Source: Magnetococcus sp. PR-3 (lineage in GTDB: Bacteria > Pseudomonadota > Magnetococcia > Magnetococcales > Magnetococcaceae). From it: 64,000 bases of DNA. Where the stretch lies: positions 1 through 64,000 of the forward strand of contig NZ_JBAHUQ010000031.1 in the NCBI RefSeq assembly GCF_036689865.1. Reading direction: 5' to 3'. A program made the translations under genes and the position numbers. The notes under the pieces are model-generated. The model had not been told where the DNA came from. It made no database searches and saw only the letters and a list, made by a program, of their open reading frames with translations. Below, piece after piece: positions 43,397 to 53,263 of the stretch (position 1 is its first letter; every line of letters begins with the position of its first letter).

Positions 43397-44395
43397 ATGC
43401 GTTACTCAAAATGCATCGTCTGCTATGAGATGATTGGATGGGTGGGGTTGCTGGTCAACCTGGTGCTCTCCACCATGAAAATTTTTGTGGGGATCATTTC
43501 CGGCTCCCACGCGCTGCTGGCGGATGCCCTCTACTCCGGTAAGGATGTCATTACCTCAGCCCTGATTATCGTGGGGTTGAAGGTCTCCAATCAGCCCATT
43601 GATGAAAAGCACCCCTTTGGCCACGGTAAGATTGAGTTTCTGCTCTCCCTGATCGTTAGCTTTGTGCTGCTGGGCATCACTGGCTGGCTGCTTTTTAATG
43701 TGGCCACGGTGCTGCTGGAGGGGGAGCATAAAGCGCCCCATATGATCGCCTTATGGGCAGCGATTATCTCGATTGTGGTCAATCTATTCTTCTGGGGTTA
43801 CACCCGCTGTGTGGCCTTTGAGATTAACAGTCCTATGGTGCAGACCCTGGCCAAACACCACCATGCCGACGGTATCTCCTCCATGGCGGTGGCCCTTGGT
43901 ATCATTGGTTCTCACTACTTGGGTGTGCCGTGGCTCGATAGTGTGGTGGCGGTGGGTGAGAGCATTCATCTGCTGATTCTTGGTGGTGAGGTGTTCTGGG
44001 ATTCGGTGCAGGGTTTGATGGACCAGTCCGGCACCAAGGAGACCAATAATGAGATCCGTCGCCGTGCCAATGAGATCAAGGGTGTGGAGATGGTCGAAGA
44101 GGTCCGTACCCGTCGTGTTGGTCAGGAGTTGTGGATCTCCATCAATATCGGCGTGACCCCGGATATCGATATCGGAGAGGCCAAGATAATAGCCGATCGG
44201 GTGGAGGAGCATGTGGCAGACACCATACCCCATGTGGGGGATGTCAATGTGCACTTTATCTCCTTACCCGGTTCGGTACCGGAGTTTGGTGAGGTGGAAG
44301 AGGATCTTGACAAGCTGGCTAAGCTCCGTGAGACCGCCCAACAGGATGAGATCCTGGCGGACGATGAGGTTTTGACTGATCCGGCCAAGAGTTGA
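43397..44395 (+). CDS. mamM: MamM, cation diffusion facilitator
   Basis: A 332-residue CDF protein starting MRYSKCIVCYEM. Six spans and a cytosolic C-terminal domain. Metal-site residues are visible: Y46 and D50 in LADALYSGKD and H154/D158 in KHHHADGIS; HPFGHGKIEF lies after span 2. The CTD is complete, with an acidic extension. MamM moves Fe(II) into the magnetosome and stabilises MamB. It is followed by mamO 22 bp on. Confidence 0.95.
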   Translation: MRYSKCIVCYEMIGWVGLLVNLVLSTMKIFVGIISGSHALLADALYSGKDVITSALIIVGLKVSNQPIDEKHPFGHGKIEFLLSLIVSFVLLGITGWLLFNVATVLLEGEHKAPHMIALWAAIISIVVNLFFWGYTRCVAFEINSPMVQTLAKHHHADGISSMAVALGIIGSHYLGVPWLDSVVAVGESIHLLILGGEVFWDSVQGLMDQSGTKETNNEIRRRANEIKGVEMVEEVRTRRVGQELWISINIGVTPDIDIGEAKIIADRVEEHVADTIPHVGDVNVHFISLPGSVPEFGEVEEDLDKLAKLRETAQQDEILADDEVLTDPAKS

Positions 44396-44417
44396 TCTTG
44401 GGCGTTGTGAATAGGGA

Positions 44418-46421
44418 ATGGCATTTTCACCCATGAAGAAAAAAGCCGCTAAAAAATTGAATGTGCCCTTTTGCCGTCAGAGCTGGCGCATTCCTGCTGT
44501 GATCCTGACGCTGGCCTGTCTGGCCACCTTCGCGTGGGGTTTCCATCTGCTCAGTGATCATCGTGATCAACTGGGTAAGCTCAGCTATCTGCCTGATATG
44601 CGTGCTGGTGGGGCGCCCAACCATGTACTGCCTGGTAGTGGTCAGGGCGTGGCCCTTGGCAACGGTCAGGCGCAAGGTATGCCTGCAGCCATGGCCAACG
44701 CGCCGGTTCAGTCGGCCTCGGCACTGGTACGCTCTTCGGTGGTAAGCCTGTTTGTGGCCTTGAACAAGGGCGGCAACCTTAACCCGGTGGGTTCTGGGGT
44801 GCTGGTTAACGCCAAGGGCTACGTGGTTACCGCGGCCCATTTGGTTAACGGTGGTGTCTCCATCAAGGCCCGTGTGGCCACCCCTGCAGGACGTAAAGAG
44901 TATCAAGCCCGTGTGGTTAAGATCATACCGGAACACGATCTGGCGGTGGTCAAGCTGATCACCCGCGATAGCTTTCCCTACCTAACCCCCACCGATACCC
45001 GTACCTATCCTCAAGGGTTCCCACTGGTGGCTTGGGGGGATGGCTTGCAGCGTAACATCATCTCTCAGAGTGGCAGCATTACCGGTGCGCCGGTGAGTTT
45101 GAGAGTGACCGGCGATCCCTACCGGGGGTTGGTGCCGCTGAACGCTGTCTATCACTGGTCCCAGAGTGGTGGTCCGGTGGTGGATGCCCAGGGTACCCTG
45201 CTGGGTGTTGGGGTGATGTTTCAGGAGAACAACGGCACGGTGCGGGGCTTTTTGATTCCCGGCTATCTGATTCGCGCCCACTTCCGGGATGTGTTGGAGT
45301 TGGCCCCGCCGGTTGGCAACGGTATGCAGCCTCGGGCCTCGCTGGGAGGCGGGCCCAATGTGGCCCCACCAGTGATGCAGGTGGTGGCGGCCCAGGGGCC
45401 ACCGGGGGGAGGCGCGGTGAACTCCGTGGGGCAGACCCAGGCACCTCCGGACACCAGTAGTCGCCCATCGGACGCCTGGTGGGAAAACGCCAGAAACCTC
45501 ATGCATGACCAGTTCAACCTGCACCTCCCTTCCTCTCCCTTCGATTTCTCCTGGCTCTCCCTAGACTCCAATAGCGCCCATAGTCAACAAAACCAGATCT
45601 TCGGTTATCCGGTCAGTACCTTCTTTGGGCTGATACTGTTGGGACTGGTTGCAGGCATTAGCGGCGGTATGATGACCATGGGGGGAGGGATCATCAAGGT
45701 AACGGGTTTGATGATGGTGTTTGGTTATGGATTGGTGCTGGTGCGTCCGGTGGCCTATCTGACAAATATTTTTATGTATGGTGCAGCATCACTGCGCTAT
45801 AAACGTTCGGGAACCATTCACTGGCCTGCGCTCAAACCGTTGATCCCTTGGGTGATCGCTGGCGTAGTGGTGGGTTACTTTATTGGTAATGTGCTTGATG
45901 CCTTCGTCATTCGCATGCTGCTGGGGTTGTTTGCCACGGCGCTGGGTCTGAAGATGGTGGTGGAGATCTGGGATCACCATCGTCATGGCATTGATGATGA
46001 GGTAGACCGCATTAAACGTTTCCAGGAGCGTGCCCACATCGATAGCCGCTGGTTGCGGGAGGGGATCCTGGGGCTGCCCATGGGCTTGATCAGCGGCATT
46101 CTGGGTATTACCGGTGGTGTGGTCGAGGTGCCCTTGCAGCGCTATATTAATGGGGTGCCCATGCGCATGGCCATCGCCAATAGTGCGGTGCTGGTCTTTT
46201 TCGCCTCCATCGTCGGTTCGGTGGTGGCGATGTGGCACGGTATCTCCAGCGGAGCCTTTGAAGCGGAAACCCCGCTTATCATGGCCCTTATCTTATTGCC
46301 TGGATCGTACCTGGGTGGTATGATCGGCGCTTGGCTCACAACCGTCGTGCCGATGTACCTGTTGCGCTGGGTATATGCCGTTCTAATGTTTGTTGTCTCC
46401 ATTCGGATGTTCGTTGTATGA
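44418..46421 (+). CDS. mamO: MamO, protease-like domain fused to TauE/SafE transporter domain
   Basis: A 667-residue protein. N-terminal span at ~25-45; trypsin-like domain ~95-300 with H141 (TAAHLV), D174 (EHDLAVV) and S250 (YHWSQSGGP), but the usual GNSGGP is SQSGGP, fitting the known pseudoprotease nature of MamO. H141 and H246 may equal the metal-binding histidines described for MamO. A Pro/Gly-rich linker leads to an eight-span TauE/SafE domain (~395-665; [33 protein letters not shown]). Needed for crystal nucleation. Confidence 0.94.
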   Translation: MAFSPMKKKAAKKLNVPFCRQSWRIPAVILTLACLATFAWGFHLLSDHRDQLGKLSYLPDMRAGGAPNHVLPGSGQGVALGNGQAQGMPAAMANAPVQSASALVRSSVVSLFVALNKGGNLNPVGSGVLVNAKGYVVTAAHLVNGGVSIKARVATPAGRKEYQARVVKIIPEHDLAVVKLITRDSFPYLTPTDTRTYPQGFPLVAWGDGLQRNIISQSGSITGAPVSLRVTGDPYRGLVPLNAVYHWSQSGGPVVDAQGTLLGVGVMFQENNGTVRGFLIPGYLIRAHFRDVLELAPPVGNGMQPRASLGGGPNVAPPVMQVVAAQGPPGGGAVNSVGQTQAPPDTSSRPSDAWWENARNLMHDQFNLHLPSSPFDFSWLSLDSNSAHSQQNQIFGYPVSTFFGLILLGLVAGISGGMMTMGGGIIKVTGLMMVFGYGLVLVRPVAYLTNIFMYGAASLRYKRSGTIHWPALKPLIPWVIAGVVVGYFIGNVLDAFVIRMLLGLFATALGLKMVVEIWDHHRHGIDDEVDRIKRFQERAHIDSRWLREGILGLPMGLISGILGITGGVVEVPLQRYINGVPMRMAIANSAVLVFFASIVGSVVAMWHGISSGAFEAETPLIMALILLPGSYLGGMIGAWLTTVVPMYLLRWVYAVLMFVVSIRMFVV

Positions 46422-47200
46422 AGCTCAAGGGAACCACCATCGTTGCACTGGGTATGTTGGTGGTCGCCATCATGGTGCTGGCCAGTATGATCGATCTACC
46501 CGGATCGGATATGTCGGTGACCCCGGCCCCGCCTGAGACACCGCGGGGTGCCCCCATTGTGGGCAGCCAGGGGCAAGCCATGGGCCTGCCGGTGGCCATG
46601 CAGCGACGCCGTGGTGAACAGCGGGCACCGGTACCGGCGCTCTCTGATGCCAACGGAGGGTTCGTGGCACCTAATGTGCAGTTCTCCGAGGCCCACTGGC
46701 AGGGCATGGAGGCGCTGCCGTTGAGTATTGAGCTAAAACGTAAATTAAAACTGCCCCTGGATCTGGAGGGGCTGTTGATTGATGAGACTAGCCTGAATGC
46801 CGCCGTTAGCGGTATGTTGGCCGGGGATGTGTTGGTGGCCATCAATGGCCGCAAGGTCAAGACTTTGAAGAAGATGCAGAAAGAGACTCGGCGGGTGCAG
46901 ATGGACCGCCGCGCCAGTCTGACCGTATACCGTAAAGGGCGGCTGTTGACCCTGACTCTGAGCGAGGAGAAAAACCTCGGCTTGGCTCAGGTGGAGACCG
47001 CGCCGATGATTTTACCTGGGGATATCATGCCCCACCCGTACCGTGGGCCGTGTACACAGTGTCACGCCATCGGTACAACCGGGCACATCACGCCCGATCC
47101 GGACGGAATCGTCCTGCCCCCTGGCCCGATTCGGGCGGGAGCCAAAATGCCGCATAGAGACCGAGGTCCCTGTGCGGCTTGCCATGCCATCATTCAGTGA
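46418..47200 (+). CDS. mamP: MamP, PDZ-magnetochrome iron oxidase
   Basis: A 260-residue protein overlapping the mamO stop (ATGA). One span (~7-25), a PDZ domain (~92-182; [33 protein letters not shown]) and two magnetochrome units with C212-H216 ([10 protein letters not shown]) and C252-H256 ([10 protein letters not shown]). It binds c-type haem and oxidises Fe(II), setting the Fe(II)/Fe(III) balance for magnetite. The length and layout are those of known MamP. Confidence 0.96.
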   Translation: MKLKGTTIVALGMLVVAIMVLASMIDLPGSDMSVTPAPPETPRGAPIVGSQGQAMGLPVAMQRRRGEQRAPVPALSDANGGFVAPNVQFSEAHWQGMEALPLSIELKRKLKLPLDLEGLLIDETSLNAAVSGMLAGDVLVAINGRKVKTLKKMQKETRRVQMDRRASLTVYRKGRLLTLTLSEEKNLGLAQVETAPMILPGDIMPHPYRGPCTQCHAIGTTGHITPDPDGIVLPPGPIRAGAKMPHRDRGPCAACHAIIQ

Positions 47201-47215
47201 AACGGGTAGAGTGAG

Positions 47216-47875
47216 ATGGGAAGCAGACCGACCAAAGGTACAATCTGGGATGAAGTGGGCTTTTTTGGTCACACAGTGAGCATGGTTTTGAAGCGCTCCA
47301 CCGGTGCCGCAATCCGCTGGTTCGATGATACCTTCAGCGTGGATCATGACTATCGTTCCGAATATTTCCGCGATAAGGGCATCAAATACGCCAAGCAGGG
47401 GCGCTATACCCATGCGGCGGAGGTGCTTGAAGATGTGGTGCAGAGCAATCCCGATGATTTCGATGCGGGATTCCATCTGGCTTTTTGCTACCTGAAACTG
47501 GAGAAGATCCAGTCTGGGGTGCAGCTGCTCAGCTACTTCTATGCACGCGGCCACACCGAAGCTAAAGTCTCCTCCATTCTGGGTATGGCTCTGATTCAGA
47601 GTGAGCAGTATGAGGAGGCGGTGGAGGTGCTTAAGAGTGCCATGGCCGATAACCCAGATAACTTTAATATCCACTACCGTCTGGGTCTGGCTCTGGACCA
47701 TCTGGAGCGTTATGAAGAGGCTTTGGAGGCGTTTCAGGGTGCCATGAAGCTGCGCCCGGAAGAGCCCCGTGTCTACCGCTCCATCGGTTTTGCTATGGAG
47801 CAGTTGGGCATGCGTGATCAGGCGGTACAGCTGTTTAAGCGGGCCGCCCAGTTGGAAGAGGGGCGCAGCGCTTAA
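47216..47875 (+). CDS. mamA: MamA, TPR scaffold on the magnetosome surface
   Basis: A 219-residue protein with about five TPR repeats (DKGIKYAKQGRYTHAAEVLEDVV, FHLAFCYLKLEKIQSGVQLL, ILGMALIQSEQYEEAVEVL, YRLGLALDHLERYEEALEAF, YRSIGFAMEQLGMRDQAVQL). MamA self-assembles around the vesicle. The next gene encodes a protein whose C-terminus resembles this one. Confidence 0.95.
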   Translation: MGSRPTKGTIWDEVGFFGHTVSMVLKRSTGAAIRWFDDTFSVDHDYRSEYFRDKGIKYAKQGRYTHAAEVLEDVVQSNPDDFDAGFHLAFCYLKLEKIQSGVQLLSYFYARGHTEAKVSSILGMALIQSEQYEEAVEVLKSAMADNPDNFNIHYRLGLALDHLERYEEALEAFQGAMKLRPEEPRVYRSIGFAMEQLGMRDQAVQLFKRAAQLEEGRSA

Positions 47876-47933
47876 TGACGGTGTTAGCGCACATGTTCTG
47901 TTGTTGGGATACCATCGTCTATCAAGGGGTTGG

Positions 47934-50786
47934 ATGATGGCTGGTGCCGAAAACAGACGGCTGCAACAGTGGCTTGAGTCCCTGGCTGGTGATGCGCCTG
48001 AGCCGCCAAATGGCCTGTCGTCAGATAGGTTGCCCCCAGATAGCCTGCAAACTGCCTTGCAGCAGGTGGCTCAGGATCAGGGACAGCCTCTAAGCGAGAC
48101 CCCTCATGCCCAGATGCCAGTCCATCGGCTGGATCCTACTGCCGCGTCGGATCTGTTGATGGCTCCATCCCAAAGAGGGGGAGGGGCCGCCACCCAAGCG
48201 CAAACGCCAGCACGCCAACCGAACCGTGAGCACCCGCTGACACATCGTCTTACGCGTCAAGAGGCCCCTCTCCCCAGCATTCATAGTGAGGGGGCAGAGC
48301 CCACCCGTCGGGTGGTGCAGGTGGGGATGCCTGTTAATCGTTCCAATGTGGTGATCCTGCCCAAGCGGGAGCGGGTGGGGCAGGTGGATTACGGCTCTTT
48401 TCTCTCGGCGAGCCACAGTGCGCCAGCCCAGGATGAGGAGACACAAACCCTACAGCAGCAGCCGGATCCCCCCTATAACGCCCCAGAGGATTCACAAGAG
48501 CGTAGTCCTGCTGCTCAGGCTTGGCTGCTCCAACAGTCCACAGCTGAACCTTCCCCTGTTGAACCACAGATGGCCCCTCAGGATACCCATACGTGGCAGC
48601 CTGCGGTTGAAGTGCCTGCTCTCCAGCAGCAACAGGATGGGATGCAGCCGCAAGAGCGGGAAGCCCCTCTGGAGACGCTGGGGCATATGGCTGAGGCCAT
48701 CGTGGATGATGCGTTAGAGCCCGTTACCAGTGATACCCAACAGGAGGCGTTTATTGCCCCGCCTGAGGATCGTCAGCCTGAGCAGAGCGTGACGCAAGAG
48801 GAGCGTGAGAAGGATATCATCTCCATGGTGCAGATTGAGGCACTGCTCAATCAGGCGCTATCAGAACGGCTGCAACAGCAGCGGGATGAGGCCCCCGCCC
48901 CCCAGGAACTCCCGGTTGATCAGAGTGCTCAAGGATCTCAGGAGATGCAGGAGGGCCTGGAGGCCCAGGTGGTGCCCGAGCCAACCGAAGCGTTGGAGGA
49001 TCTGTCCGCCATACCGCTGGATGAGACACCTGCCATGAGTGTGGCCCAGGTGCCTTTGCCCTCTGCGGATGAGATGGCTGAGTTGACAGCTATGGAGCTG
49101 GATAGCTCCCCATCGCTAGAGGTGGAAGAGGCCACAGAGTCCTCGCCTCGTGAGACTCGGGATCACGCCGCGTTGGAGCTGGATGGACCGTTATCAACCC
49201 TGACCTGGATTGAGGATGAGCCAGCCCAGCCTGAAGCAGAAAGGGTGGAGAAACTACCAGCGGTGGATGAGCCTGCCCAAGAGCTGGTCGCTGAGCCTGC
49301 CCAAGAGCTGGTCACTGAGCCTGCCCAAGAGCTGGTTGCTGAGCCTGCTCAAGAGCTGGTCACTGAGCCTGCTCAAGAGCTGGTCACTGAGCCTGCCCAA
49401 GAGCTGGTCACTGAGCCTGCCCAAGAGCCGGTCACTGAGCCTGCCCAAGAGCCGGTGGTCGAACTGGCCCAAGAAGCGATCAGCCCCAGCGAGCATGCGC
49501 CGCTGACCGAGGCGCAGCAGGTTGACGCCTCCACCTTGGAGGCCCCTCAATTAACTGCGCAAGTGCAGAGCGATGCCAACGAAAGCGGCGTTGCAACTAA
49601 GATGGATGAAGCGGGTGAGGAGACCCAACAGAGTTCAGCTTCTGCCTCGGAATCCCCCCAAGAGCTGGACGAGGCTCCACTGGTAACCAACCGTGTGGCC
49701 AAGGAAATTTTGCAGCAGATTGAACAGGATCTGCCCGTTGCGTCCCAAGAGTCTACAGCGGCGGACCCTGAGCCTTTACCAGCCAGTAGCCAGACCACCA
49801 CGATTCCTGCCGCTGAACTGGCGGATGTGGAGTTGGATGAAAAGAGTGGTGAGGTGGTGGATGAACTGCCGGTGCCCAAGGTATCCCGCATCCAACAGCG
49901 CCGCCGTTTTGCTAAGGCTTCTAAGGAGGAGCCGCTGGCCCCTGAGGTGGTGCCCCCAAAACCGACATCCAATCCTGGCTTTCTGTTTGGACGGCTAAAG
50001 GATCGTCGGGTCAAGCTGGCCGCGGCAGCCCTGGAGGATCCAGCGGATGTTGAGCAGCAGATGCGCCAGCCTAAGCCCCTGGTCAGTACTCTGAAACGCC
50101 GCATTGGGCTACCCAAATCCATGTGGTTGCCCTTTGGTTGGTACGCCATGGGAGTGGTCGTCAACAACATCAGTGACGGGGCGATTCGCTGGTATCAGGG
50201 TATCACCCGTATGGATGCCGATGTGCAGTCCGCCTTTCTGCTGGATCGCGCCCGCCATCTGCAGAGACTGGAGCGCATGGAGGAGGCCAAAGAGGTTCTG
50301 GAGATGGCCACCGCCCTGGATGGCGTCTCCAGCAGCGCCTATCTGCTGTTGGCTGAGGTGCTGCAGAGTCTAGATATGCAGACCCAGGCTGAACAGGTCC
50401 TGTTTAAGGCCCTTAATAACGGTTATGATGATGCCTATCTCTACCTGCGTCTGGGCACCTTGATGCTGGATGGGGAGCGCGCTGAAGCAGCCATCGCCTA
50501 TCTGCGTCAGGCGGTGACCATGGCACCGGACCTCTATGATGCACTCTGTGCCCTGGCCAAAGCGCTGTGGCAGTCCAATGGCCATGAAGAGAGTCTGGCC
50601 CATCTGGAACGGGCCAGGGAAATCCGCCCCTTTGATCCCCGTGCATTTATGCTCACTGGAGAGGTGCTGGAGAGTCTGAAACGGGATGAGGATGCCGCCC
50701 TGTTCTATCAACAGGCCGATGCCCTGAACAATATGTTGCAGGTCAAACCCGCCCATGAGCGGGTGGAGCCCGATGAACTTAGCTGA
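47934..50786 (+). CDS. 950-residue protein: disordered acidic region + MamA-like TPR tail
   Basis: Starts MMAGAENRRLQQWLESL. Residues ~20-720 are disordered and rich in Gln, Pro and Glu, with nine units of an 8-residue repeat (EPAQELV[AT]) near 446-517. The C-terminal ~215 residues hold TPRs (RARHLQRLERMEEAKEVLEMA; YLRLGTLMLDGERAEAAIAYL; LAKALWQSNGHEESLAHLERA). Their entry (GAIRWYQGITRMDADVQS) parallels MamA (AAIRWFDDTFSVDHDYRS). It looks like a mamA duplicate that gained a long tether. It sits between mamA and mamQ. Role inferred: scaffold or chain link. Confidence 0.78.
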   Translation: MMAGAENRRLQQWLESLAGDAPEPPNGLSSDRLPPDSLQTALQQVAQDQGQPLSETPHAQMPVHRLDPTAASDLLMAPSQRGGGAATQAQTPARQPNREHPLTHRLTRQEAPLPSIHSEGAEPTRRVVQVGMPVNRSNVVILPKRERVGQVDYGSFLSASHSAPAQDEETQTLQQQPDPPYNAPEDSQERSPAAQAWLLQQSTAEPSPVEPQMAPQDTHTWQPAVEVPALQQQQDGMQPQEREAPLETLGHMAEAIVDDALEPVTSDTQQEAFIAPPEDRQPEQSVTQEEREKDIISMVQIEALLNQALSERLQQQRDEAPAPQELPVDQSAQGSQEMQEGLEAQVVPEPTEALEDLSAIPLDETPAMSVAQVPLPSADEMAELTAMELDSSPSLEVEEATESSPRETRDHAALELDGPLSTLTWIEDEPAQPEAERVEKLPAVDEPAQELVAEPAQELVTEPAQELVAEPAQELVTEPAQELVTEPAQELVTEPAQEPVTEPAQEPVVELAQEAISPSEHAPLTEAQQVDASTLEAPQLTAQVQSDANESGVATKMDEAGEETQQSSASASESPQELDEAPLVTNRVAKEILQQIEQDLPVASQESTAADPEPLPASSQTTTIPAAELADVELDEKSGEVVDELPVPKVSRIQQRRRFAKASKEEPLAPEVVPPKPTSNPGFLFGRLKDRRVKLAAAALEDPADVEQQMRQPKPLVSTLKRRIGLPKSMWLPFGWYAMGVVVNNISDGAIRWYQGITRMDADVQSAFLLDRARHLQRLERMEEAKEVLEMATALDGVSSSAYLLLAEVLQSLDMQTQAEQVLFKALNNGYDDAYLYLRLGTLMLDGERAEAAIAYLRQAVTMAPDLYDALCALAKALWQSNGHEESLAHLERAREIRPFDPRAFMLTGEVLESLKRDEDAALFYQQADALNNMLQVKPAHERVEPDELS
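49269..49484 (+). repeat. Tandem 24-bp coding repeats, nine units
   Basis: GAGCCTGCCCAAGAGCTGGT-type units recur with a period of 24 bp. Units alternate GCT and ACT at the end, and the last two are degenerate. They encode EPAQELVA/T. Confidence 0.92.
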
Positions 50787-50817
50787 ACCCTACCCCCTGT
50801 GGCGTGTGAATGGATAG

Positions 50818-51720
50818 ATGGTCATGAGCAGTAGAGGTCACGACGACGAATTAGACGGTTTGGAGGCGCTTGAGTCTGAAACGCTCAACAGTGAGCGTGT
50901 GCGCCGTATGAAACGTCTGATGAAGGATATGTACAAGGAGGAGTTTGAGTCGCAAAAACTGCGTCTGCCCCCCATCAAATCCCGTTCGTTGATCATCACC
51001 ATCTCGTTTCTCTCCATTGTGATTTTTGGGGTGACGACCCTCTATAACTTCAACCGTTTCGTGACCTTGGAGGAGCGGGTGCTATCCTCACACGGTCATA
51101 TTGAAGATGCCCTGCAACGGCGTTTGAACCTGGTACAAAATCTGGTCAACCTGACCCTCAACCAGGCAGCGTTGGAGCAGGAGGTCTACCGCCATGTGGC
51201 CGATGTGCGCAAGCAGATTGGCCAGCCCGCTCCACCCCAAGCCCAGGGCGCAGAGCCCACGGCGGCGGATATGGATGCGGCTCTGGCCGGTACTGATAAC
51301 TCGACCTTTCTTAAGCAAATGCTGGGTATGGATGGCAATGTCAGCAGCGGTGCCCTGGCCAATCTGTTGGCGGTGGTGGAGCAGTATCCTAATGTTACCG
51401 CCTCCGTCACCTACCAGCAGTTGATGGATAAGTTGGTGGAGATTGAGAACCGCATTACTCTGCGGCGGGATGAGTACAATGAAGAGGTGCGGATTTACAA
51501 CACCCTGATCTCCTCCTTTCCGTGGTATATTCTGGCCAAGGTAACTGGATTTGATCGTTATGACTACTTCACCGCCCGTGTTGACCGTAACGATCCCATC
51601 CTGCGGGTGCCGGATGTGAACAAGAAGACCTTCAATCGGTTGCTGCCGGTATTTGATGGTAGCGCACCTGAGGGTGCGACCGTACAGCCTCAACCAACTG
51701 AGGACAAAAAAGAGCCATGA
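50818..51720 (+). CDS. mamQ: MamQ, LemA-family magnetosome protein
   Basis: A 300-residue protein. One span at ~57-78 (LIITISFLSIVIFGVTTLYNF) after a charged cytosolic N-terminus. Then a LemA-type helical bundle (LEERVLSSHGHIEDALQRRLNLVQNLVNL; VVEQYPNVTASVTYQQLMDKLVEIENRI; YNEEVRIYNTLISSFP). MamQ is essential for magnetosome membrane formation. It overlaps mamB (ATGA). Confidence 0.94.
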   Translation: MVMSSRGHDDELDGLEALESETLNSERVRRMKRLMKDMYKEEFESQKLRLPPIKSRSLIITISFLSIVIFGVTTLYNFNRFVTLEERVLSSHGHIEDALQRRLNLVQNLVNLTLNQAALEQEVYRHVADVRKQIGQPAPPQAQGAEPTAADMDAALAGTDNSTFLKQMLGMDGNVSSGALANLLAVVEQYPNVTASVTYQQLMDKLVEIENRITLRRDEYNEEVRIYNTLISSFPWYILAKVTGFDRYDYFTARVDRNDPILRVPDVNKKTFNRLLPVFDGSAPEGATVQPQPTEDKKEP

Positions 51721-52601
51721 AGTACGATCAATGTCGAAATTGCCGGGAGCAGGTGACCTGGTACTCCATTATCTCCAACATCTTTTTGGTGATTATCAAA
51801 GGGGTACTGGGGGCGATCTCTGGCTGTCAGGCGCTGGTAGCGGATGCCTTTCACTCCTCGGCGGATGTGATGGCCTCGGCGGTGACCATGATCAGCCTGA
51901 AGATCTCAGCGCAGCCCGCCGATGAGGATCATCACTATGGTCACGGTAAGGTGCAGTTCATCTCCTCCTCTATTGTGGGATTAATTCTGATTACCGGGGC
52001 GATTTTTATCTTGATCGATGCCATCAAGGCCATTGTGACCGGTGATTATGATGCGCCCAACCGTATCGCCATTCTTGGCGCGGCCATCTCGGTGGCTTCT
52101 AACGAGTTGATGTATCGCTATCAGAGCTGTGTGGGTAAAGAGAACAACAGCCCCGCCATTATGGCCAATGCCTGGGATAACCGCTCTGATGCCTTCTCCT
52201 CCATCGCAGTGATGGTGGGGGTGGCTTTTGCCACCTTTGGTTTCCCCATCGCCGACCCCATCGCCGCTGTGGGAGTCTCCATTCTGGTGACACGGATCGG
52301 TGTGGAGCTAAATCTGGAAGCGGTGGATGGTCTGATGGATGCCTCCCCGGAGATGGAGGAGTTGGAGGATATCTATAAGATCGTCAAGGATGTCTCCAGT
52401 GTCCATGGCATCAACTACATGCGCGCCCGTACTATGGGGGATAAGCTGCATGTAGAGTTGAATGTGGAGGTGGCCAGAGAGTTGAAAGTCTACGAAGGGG
52501 ATCTCATCGTCGATCTGTTGCGACGGCGTATCTTCCAGGAAATGAAACACATCGGCGAGTTGCAAATCTTTTTGACGCCGGTGGAGATGGAAGCGGTATA
52601 A
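51717..52601 (+). CDS. mamB: MamB, cation diffusion facilitator
   Basis: A 294-residue CDF protein with the N-terminal CRNC motif (C6, C9), six spans and a cytosolic C-terminal domain. Metal-site residues: H46/D50 in DAFHSSADVMAS, and AWDNRSDAFSS in span 5; HHYGHGKVQF after span 2. MamB both starts vesicle formation and carries iron. A terminator follows 20 bp after the stop, so the mamH-B transcript may end here. Confidence 0.96.
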   Translation: MKYDQCRNCREQVTWYSIISNIFLVIIKGVLGAISGCQALVADAFHSSADVMASAVTMISLKISAQPADEDHHYGHGKVQFISSSIVGLILITGAIFILIDAIKAIVTGDYDAPNRIAILGAAISVASNELMYRYQSCVGKENNSPAIMANAWDNRSDAFSSIAVMVGVAFATFGFPIADPIAAVGVSILVTRIGVELNLEAVDGLMDASPEMEELEDIYKIVKDVSSVHGINYMRARTMGDKLHVELNVEVARELKVYEGDLIVDLLRRRIFQEMKHIGELQIFLTPVEMEAV

Positions 52602-52621
52602 CCTGCCAGGAAGCGTGCTGT

Positions 52622-52656
52622 AAAAGGGGAGGGTGCAATGCACTCCTCCCTTTTTT
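52622..52656 (+). terminator. Terminator after mamB
   Basis: GGGGAGG..GTGC AAT GCAC..TCCTCCC forms a long stem with one bulge, followed by six T's. Confidence 0.85.
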
Positions 52657-52755
52657 AGTCTCTGATAAGGCAGAAAAGGGTGGTGAATTGTAACCGGATG
52701 GTCTATAATTAATCTCTTGATGTGTGTTAGTAAGAACTGTTCTCTAGAGAGTGTT

Positions 52756-53073
52756 ATGAACCAAACAAGGCCACGTTATCAGTTTGATGCAGGCATACCA
52801 AGTCTAACCATACCTGGTAGATTGAATTCTGCAGATCTGTCGGCTATGCAGTCTCAAGCGGGCATGCTGCCTTCCGGTATTCAGTTGAAGGTGTTGTTGG
52901 GTGGAGCCCAGGAGATAGTGGATAGCATCACGCTGGGTGGATTGATCATGTTGCGCTCCTCCTTGGATAAGGCTGGTAGTTCACTGCATTTGAAGATCTT
53001 GGACCAGCAAAATGCACGTATTGTGCAGATTGCCAACCTGCAAAAATTGTTCAGTGTTGAATTTGAGCACTAA
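52756..53073 (+). CDS. STAS-domain protein
   Basis: A 105-residue protein from ATG 52756 (MNQTRPRYQFDAGIP). The STAS-like core: LTIPGRLNSADLSAMQSQ, KVLLGGAQEIVDSITLGGLIML and HLKILDQQNARIVQIANLQKLFSVEF. STAS proteins are anti-sigma-factor antagonists or regulators switched by Ser/Thr phosphorylation; the S/T in DSITLGG is the candidate site. It lies between mamB and mamS; no kinase is near. Another STAS domain is in the HD-GYP protein at 16025. Confidence 0.68.
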   Translation: MNQTRPRYQFDAGIPSLTIPGRLNSADLSAMQSQAGMLPSGIQLKVLLGGAQEIVDSITLGGLIMLRSSLDKAGSSLHLKILDQQNARIVQIANLQKLFSVEFEH

Positions 53074-53263
53074 CCTCCCCCTGTACCACTTCCTTTAAAA
53101 AAGGCGGTAACCTCCGCTGGCAACGTTGCCCTCTCCAGCGCTTTTGATCTTTCCCCCTTTCTGTTCTATAGTGTGGTTTAAATTGACCCATCTATCTCTG
53201 TGCGTTAGCATAGTGCGTTTGCTTATGTCGGTATAACCCCGTAGTTGCGATGTGGATGGATTT

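Noticed and set aside
49269-49484. CRISPR or VNTR outside genes
   Set aside because: The repeats are in frame and encode a regular peptide within a long protein.
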